From Hyposmocoma kahamanoa (Eukaryota > Arthropoda > Insecta > Lepidoptera > Cosmopterigidae): a stretch of 64,000 nt of DNA. The DNA lies in assembly GCF_003589595.1 (NCBI RefSeq), contig NW_020654810.1, positions 21,763,878-21,827,877 of the forward strand, written 5' to 3'. The notes below the pieces were generated by a model. That model was not told the DNA's origin and did no database searches. It saw only the letters and a program-made list of their open reading frames with translations. Shown in pieces: positions 57,546-64,000 of the stretch; within the stretch, counting starts at the first letter, position 1; each line of letters begins with the position of its first letter. The translations under genes and the position numbers were made by a program.

Positions 57546-59416
57546 GTAAGAGAGAAACAGTCATCGCTACCGGATCTTATGTGCAATAAAAGGTTGGACT
57601 TCTTCTTCTTATTCGTTTCCTTTATTACTTAGTATACTGTAGAGTGCAAATTAATTTTGTACCACTCAAAATGTACGTGTTCATCGGTAAGGAGATTACA
57701 CTTGAGAATATTATTCTGTACGTGTTTTCCATTTTTATTTCGGGAACGCTTTGAAGTCTTGCAATTGAATCAACATGTTCTCTGTATGCTACATTGCAAT
57801 GTGCACTCAACAATATGACACATTGTGACATTTATTGGACATAGAACTTAGAGGATGGAAGAGACATAGAGTAATAAAATTATAGTCTGCCCTTGGTGCT
57901 GCTGCTTATTCCACAAGGTGATGATGAAATGTGTAGACGAGTAAGAGCGAATTATACTCTTCACTCGTATCGTATTTAAACATGTGAGAAAGAGAAAGAT
58001 GCGCGCACCGCTGAGTGCTCGGATCAAGTTAGCAAAAATTGTCTAATTGTCAAGGTAACAATTAAAGTTGCAACGTATAATCGGTTACCATTCTATATTC
58101 GGCTAATTCCGCCCATTTTTTACTATTCGGCTGAATACCGAATACCTAAACACATGAATAAGAAAACACAGTAAATTATCATAGTACCCACGGAAGAAAG
58201 TATTTATATATGGTCTGTGACAGTACCTAATTTTTATTAATTCTGAACATAAATGCATTGTAAATGCACGAAAATGCAAGTTTTCGCTTATTTATCAAAA
58301 AATCTAACTAAATGAGACTTAAAAATATATATTTTTTTTAAATATCAAAAAAGGTATTAAACTAAGGAAACTAATCAGAGACTAGTTTTTAAGTCAAAAC
58401 CTAACGCTATTGGCGAAGCGTAGTGACAGCGAGCTAATCAGAGAGCTGGTGCGCAATCTTTATCAGAATGCCGATTGCGCGCCAAATACGCTAATTTTGG
58501 AATTTTCGTCCATTACAGCAAAGCCCAAGTTAAACTGGTCGATTTGAAGTGAAACAATTGACGACACCCGTCAATTGTTTCGAATTCGGGTTGTCACTGT
58601 AATGATTTAGCAGAATAGTTTTCCAACAAATTAAATTACATTTTTTATTTACAAATTAAGTTACATCCCCGATGTCAGCTGTACATCTTTCAGCAATCAA
58701 TACACTAAATTAAATACTTAATTATGATGTATTTGCCGAAAACGTGCAATTGTGCCAATGCCGCCGATATTAATAGAATCTCTGTCCTGCAGAAACGAGC
58801 GGTTAGGACAATAAACAATCAGGGCCCCAGAGTGTCTTTGAGAGATAAGTTTAAAGAGGTTAAGGTCACATTACATTTTTCATAAGTGTAATTTACGTAA
58901 AGAAGAATAGTAATTTTTTTATGAAAAATAGTGACAAACATTATTACATTTTCTGATTGTCATGGTGACGGTAATTTTTTTTTTTTTTATTTATTTATTT
59001 AATAATTACAAAAACATTAACCCGGTTTTACTTTACACTCTTAAACCTAAACAGATTTGTATGAGTGTTGCAACTCCTCTAACATAATATATAAAATAAC
59101 AATTTTATTGAATGTAGACAATATACGGAAAAAAGAAATATAGTGAAGGTATAACGCAAATTAACATTAACAAAAAGTTATGCAAGCCACCGATTTACCG
59201 CCGCATCAGTACGCGCGCTGTTGCAAGGGAACCAGTTGTACTCTCAGCGCTATACGCGCGCATACAGATTGTTCAAAATCAATATATAATGTGTCACTAC
59301 TACGCATGGATTACTTTTAACAAAAAGAAAAATGAAGATAATAAATATGTATTATAAATATTATTATTATGTCATATATGTATAAGTAGATTATAAAAAA
59401 AATTTACATAAATATA
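57546..59416. other. Long AT-rich stretch with one R2 scrap
   Basis: An R2 copy lies reversed at about 58525-58625 (caattgacgacacccgtcaa). An attcgg-rich patch lies at 58090-58150. No gene recognised. Confidence 0.4.
58525..58625 (-). repeat. Repeat family R2, short reversed copy
   Basis: Matches 1175-1300 in reverse (cccaagttaaactggtcgat, ttgtttcgaattcggg). Confidence 0.6.
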
Positions 59417-59830
59417 TTACTTAGTTACAAATATATTTTCTTGATTAATTTTTCGTTTGAGATGCAGTGGTAGCGTGTTAATAAGTCCAGGAACCAAGTA
59501 ATTGGTCGTACGAACACCATAAAAATTTCGAGCTCCTACGGTAATGACAGTCTCTTGGGTGACCCGACGTGTGCCTATGCCAAAGTTCCTTACATTTTTA
59601 TTAAATTTGAAATAGTTTTCTGTCAACAAAACTAGATTTAATCGTTTTTGTATTGGTAGCACTTTACAGTAATTAAATGGTCTCTGATCGTCATTTCTAA
59701 ATTTTTCTTTAATTTTGAACGGTACCAGTTGCTTTAAAATTTTGAGTTGAAGACTATAAATCCGGTCAATATACGATTTAAAAGTACGCCCATAGCTGCT
59801 TAAACCGTAGCATATTTTACTCTCGGGTGT
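59417..59830 (-). pseudogene. LINE ORF C-terminal fragment
   Basis: The minus strand reads ICYGLSSYGRTFKSYIDRIY, LQLKILKQLVPFKIKEKFRN, then PIQKRLNLVLLTENYFKFN and a hydrophilic end before TAA at 59417. This is typical of the region after the RT domain in jockey/CR1-type LINEs. The polymerase is absent. Confidence 0.6.
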
Positions 59831-60700
59831 GTAATGGAAGATATAACAACAAATAATCTATTTTCACTTAGTAAATAACATTTGATATAATTTCTAAGGA
59901 TATAATCACTCACTATATATAATTAACAAAAGGTATAACAACAACAGGCATAATTTCAATGTGTATAATGAACCTTCAGAATAACAAATATTAGATATAA
60001 TGATTAAGTGACATAATGAACAAATGATATAAGTACTACCAGTATAATGTATTAAATAATATAAACACTATATAACGTTTTACGAGTAGTTGAAGTGCCC
60101 TATATTATGTTGATAAGATTTTTTTTATCCCATTAAATGTACAATCGCAAAATATAATTGTTTTTGTATAGCTTTACGTGCTTTTTGTGTTATAAAATAT
60201 ATTTATTAAAACTTTAAGCAGAATATTTCATTGCATATACTAACCTAACCTAAACCCACAGGAGGAGGTCGAACCAACTAGGAAATGCAAACAAATTCGG
60301 TTCATTCGCCGTTGCACCTAAACACCACTGGGATCATATTTATAATATATTATATTCAGTGAATGTTAGATCTAAAGTGTTTGTATAAAATGAACATTGT
60401 GCCATCAGTATATTAGGTTGAAAGTTGTTGGTATATCAATCGTCAGTTATACCCAGTGATCTTTATATCATGCAAGAATATGTCAAATGTCTGTATACCA
60501 TGAATTAATTATGTTGAGCGTTATGTCGACTAAAAATAAGTCATTTGTTGTTATATATTACGAATCGCACCCTGTACTTTCGGCTAATGCTATATACAGT
60601 TGTAATCTTACTGTGAATGGTACTTTTCGCTTAAGTAAGTATAGTTTAGCCATTATTGCTCGTGATTTGGTACAGATATATTCAATGTGAGGACTCCGAT
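59831..60700. other. Tract with regularly spaced TATAA-like words
   Basis: Between about 59900 and 60090 a gtataay/atataat word recurs roughly every 11-16 bp. Between about 60340 and 60560 similar words recur in the reverse sense (gtatatca, tatatcat, gtatacca). A core without the pattern lies between. The layout suggests a two-sided structure such as a non-autonomous transposon with many binding sites. No protein is encoded. Confidence 0.45.
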
Positions 60701-60837
60701 TGAAACGATAACATGTTGAAAACATGCACTGTGTTAAGTGAAAAGGCGACTTTTACTTGCGGAAAATAATTAGTCATTTGTGATACCCGAAACGAACCCG
60801 GAACAGCTTCGTTGGCATCACGACCACCACGAGGGTA

Positions 60838-61060
60838 TAGTTTTCAAATAAAAAAATAATTTTCAAAATCGGCCCACAATTGACGGAGAAATCAATGAGT
60901 ACAGTGCCATGCCTATAAAATTTGAGGATTTTCCTCGATTTCCATGAGATCCCCTCGTCATATTCTGTCTTGGTGACAATGGGACCATCGCGAGAGCATC
61001 CTTTCAAACAAAGAAAGAATTTTCAAAATCGGTCCACAATTGACGGTCGTTTAAAAACAA
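60838..61060 (-). repeat. Repeat family R3, reversed copy
   Basis: Reverse of 45310-45540, including gaggattttcctcgatttcc and aattttcaaaatcggtccac. Confidence 0.6.
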
Positions 61061-61394
61061 ACTAGCTGTTCTTGACAGTCGTCTTTACAAAGTTACAAAT
61101 TTATTTTAAAGGTGTGTTTAACGCTCCTGTAATAAGATTCCGTGTGATATAAGGGATATTCAAAATTTGCCATTTAGAAAGTTTAAAACTAAAGTGAAAC
61201 AAAAACTTTATTCTAAAGGTTATTTATTATACAGCTTCTGCGTACTTGGATGACAAAATCCATAGTAGTGACCCGTTTAGTTCTTGCAGGTAGTATCGAT
61301 CTAAGACATTTGAAATAAATATTGTAAATGATAAATTCATTCAAATGTACGTTTACAAAGAGCAACCCCTAGAGTTACTTGTTCTTTCTTTTAA

Positions 61395-61873
61395 CCTCAT
61401 GCTCCTACTGGTAGGAGCACGAGGGCTAAAATGTTCTTATGGTCCTTCCGTGATGTCGTATCTAATAAGTACACTGAACTAGAATAAAAAAATACCGAGA
61501 TAAAATTATATTTTTTTGATTAGGGAACTGATAACCTGAATGTAACAATATTATTCTACCTTTCCTTTTTATAAGTGTAGGTTTTTCCATATTATCAAAC
61601 ATTTTAAGTTTATTTATCAAAAATCAAATTCAATTCCGTCTTCAGAAAAATCACAGACATGTGAAAATGACAAGTAAAATTACTTTTGTTTGATTGTTTA
61701 TAAAATATATATGGAAATAAGTTAATAGCTTTCACTGAAGAGTCTGATAAGCTTAGAGAATGGATAGCACACATACGAGTACTACAATATCAATTACATA
61801 TAAATATAGGTGACAGTACATTACGACACGAGGACGTGTATATCCTTTTGGTCCTACTAGTAGGAGCATGAGG
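61395..61873. mobile_element. Candidate TIR element (about 480 bp)
   Basis: The two ends read cctcatgctcctactggtag and, in reverse complement, cctcatgctcctactagtag. The left flank ends in TTAA, but the right flank does not, so no target duplication is confirmed. The interior is AT-rich and non-coding. Confidence 0.55.
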
Positions 61874-62299
61874 AAACGGTCATTCTTCTTCAATGAGCAG
61901 TAGAGTATGAAATAAATATAATGGTTTTTTGTCCTTATCTAATTCTATGCGTACATATAACAATATCTATTCAGTTTATTATAACAATAATACTAGAATT
62001 GCATAGCTGTGCATTGTGTGATGAGCCCCTGTTTCTACAGTTCATTCTCTGGTGGTGACAAAACAACTAGTGTGAATTCAAATTTTTATTGGAAAATAAT
62101 TGTCGTGGAATAACACTAGTGTGTAGCGACATTAATTACCAATGTAAAACAGCTCACATCCAAGGTAGAGTTGTAATAACGAAATCTTTAAATTGCTTTT
62201 AACTTACTGCTTTATCATAACTAACGTTTTTTTATTTAAACTTTCACGATTTTCACACGTTATTTGATGTTTAGGTCGGGACTTAATCATATATAAAAC
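61874..62299. other. Spacer, no gene recognised
   Basis: No supported exon or repeat. Confidence 0.3.
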
Positions 62300-63075
62300 A
62301 TATTTTAATTATATCGACGTTTCGGACATATTGCAATGTCCATGGTCTCGAAGGCACAGAAGACCCTGGCGAAAAGCTAAAGGGAAACGTCCTGACGTTT
62401 TAAGGCAACCAGGGTTCATGCCTTACGTGAACGGAACAACGGACAATATCGGTATAATACTAAAAAAGTAACTACTCTATAAAAACTGTGTTTACGCCGT
62501 TATCCAAGGTTGCGGGGCATTTGAGATCACCTAAGGATGTAATCCCCTTTCAATCTCCGGGCGTTTACAACATTTATTGCAGGTGCGGGAGTTCCTACAT
62601 TGGGTAGACAAAACGCACCATAGCGGAAAGTGTCAAAGAACACATCGCGGCTGTTAGGAACCGGCTGTCAGCTAAATAAATCTGCAATAGCCGAGCATTT
62701 GTTGGTATCAGGACCAAACCACTAGATTGAGCTTCATAATTCCAAGATCCTTTCAACAGAACATCATCACTATAGTAGAATCGTACGTGAAGCTATTGAA
62801 ATAAAAACAAGTCAAGCAAAAAACCAACAGCAAAAAATTTTTTCTGGAAAGATAAAAAAAAATATTCTCCCTCATTATTTTGATTATTATAGGCTACGAC
62901 ACCTCATATGTCAAAATCCATTAAGCTGTTTATGCTGTACAGCGTGAAAAAGAAATGGTTATACATACACTTGAAAAACATAACCCTCTCGAAGTCGGGT
63001 AAAAATATCGTAATTCACACCAACCGAGAAGATAGATTTTTAAGCTTTCGTCGTCGTGGGATCCAGTTAACAGCA
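62300..63075 (+). pseudogene. Penelope-like element fragment (GIY-YIG endonuclease)
   Basis: From about 62530 the frames read [20 protein letters not shown] and YIG, then a stop replacing the usual Gln, then TKRTIAESVKEHIAAVRNR, and after a frameshift SAIAEHLLVSGPNH and YSRIVREAIEIKTSQ. The Gly-Val-Tyr ... Tyr-Ile-Gly pair is the GIY-YIG nuclease signature that follows the RT domain in Penelope-like elements. The reverse transcriptase is absent, and a stop lies within the nuclease motif. Confidence 0.75.
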
Positions 63076-63079
63076 AATG

Positions 63080-63958
63080 TAAACGACACTGATAACAACT
63101 GATCCAGTCCTATACTCGGTGGTTGTGGATGCACCATTGGGTACCTCTGACCACTGTCTGGTCAAAGTTGTATCCGCATACTCCCCACCCGATCAGGGCC
63201 CCAGTGGCACGAGACGGGTGTGGCGACACAGGTTAGCAGATTGGGACGAAATGCGCCATTTTTTTGCTTCATATCCCTGTCAGGCACGCTTTACTTCAGG
63301 AGATTCGTCGAGCTGTGCTGATGTTGTAGTTGAGGTCTTGCGATTGGGCATGGAGTATTATACACCATACTTCGACGTACCCAACGGACCCCAAGCTCGT
63401 CCATGGTTTAACGCTGACCGTAGACGTGCTGAAGCACTAAAACAGTCTGCGTATCAAGCTTGGGCAGATGCTCGACTACGCAAAGCTCCGAATATTCGGA
63501 ATCTGAAGAAAGCCTTTAATAAAGCCGCCAAGAAGAGCAAAAATGTGTTACGCAGGGCCAAGTTCGACCATATGCGCCGCATAGGGGCCAAGCTTGCCTC
63601 TTTTCCAGCAGACAGCAAGTCTTTTTGGTCCCTGGCCAAAGCGGTCGAAAAAAAACTTTAGTAGCCACTCATTAACATCTCTGCTGATGCCAGACGGCTC
63701 GCTAGCCCATATTGCGGAAGAGAAGGCGAATCTCTTTGCCTCACGCTTTGCAGAGAGTTCGCGTCTGGATGCCGCGGGATACATACCACCTTCTTTACCT
63801 CAGACTGGCTGCACTATACTCGAACTACTCAGAACTCTGCGAAGTCTAGACGTGCATAAAGCTGGCGGGCCAGACGGAATTCCAGCAATAGTCCTGCATA
63901 AGTGTGCGCCCGAGTTGTTTCCTATTCTCACACGCCTGTATCGCCTCTCACTTGAGAC
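63080..63958 (+). mobile_element. LINE (CR1/jockey-type), second copy, runs toward the window end
   Basis: Same family as 13880-17790. It begins with the endonuclease end GTSDHCLVKVVSAYSP (63137), continues ARPWFNADRRRAEALKQSAY and SKSFWSLAKAVEKK to a frameshift at about 63655, then SLPQTGC and SLDVHKAGGPDGIPAIVL (about 63840) and ends at ...LYRLSLET near 63958. After that the sequence becomes A-rich and does not follow the LINE. It is disrupted but less decayed than the copy at 15 kb. Confidence 0.8.
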
Positions 63959-64000
63959 AGATTCACCTCACGAATTTTCACGAAAAAAACGAAAAAAAAA

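Noticed and set aside
60236..60255. aacctaacctaaaccc, resembling the insect telomere repeat
   Set aside because: Only about two units; too short to call an interstitial telomeric tract.

Overview
This is a eukaryotic window, AT-rich, with short phased introns (80-202 nt), tRNA-headed SINEs, several LINE families, foldback MITEs and one intact pogo-type transposon. The gene family and the repeats point to an insect, most likely a moth or butterfly; that placement is inference. No prokaryotic features (operons, RBSs, CRISPR) are present. Very little is host gene; most of the window is repeat and decayed transposon.

Host genes. The main host content is a small cluster of DUF229 genes (alkaline-phosphatase/sulfatase-like fold, probably secreted, function unknown). 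Three copies lie on the minus strand: A (3841-6316), B (11273-13652) and C (22718-25102). B and C can be spliced from the sequence alone into four exons of identical lengths (121, 361, 292, 1119 nt), each giving 630 residues. A has an extra in-frame chimeric exon made by an internal tandem duplication, and His where its relatives have the Asp of the active-site motif. A lone exon-3 fragment sits at 7896-8174, and a decayed copy D lies on the plus strand (52224-53935) with a still-readable signal-peptide exon. Other possible host pieces are a coding exon at 39967-40384 (minus) and a small one-helix membrane protein at 33132-33398 (plus).

Duplication and transposons. About 10 kb carrying gene B (about 10680-20480) is repeated in direct orientation with gene C (about 22145-31745). 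The two blocks differ mainly by transposon insertions. The left block holds a LINE of about 3.9 kb that itself carries a SINE, plus another SINE. The right block holds extra LINE debris and an intact 2614-bp pogo/Tigger-like element (27602-30215) encoding a 620-residue DDD transposase that ends in a PHD finger. The left block preserves the empty target site of that element near 18571, so insertion followed the duplication.

Remaining regions. 1-10 kb: repeats, gene A, a Copia fragment. 31.7-52 kb: repeats, MITEs with exact target-site duplications, a GC-rich retro-insert with a 13-bp duplication, several perfect hairpins, no confident gene except as above. 52-64 kb: DUF229 pseudogene D, an hAT-like MITE, a dead RTE-type LINE, unexplained AT-rich tracts, a Penelope-like GIY-YIG fragment, and a LINE running to the window end.
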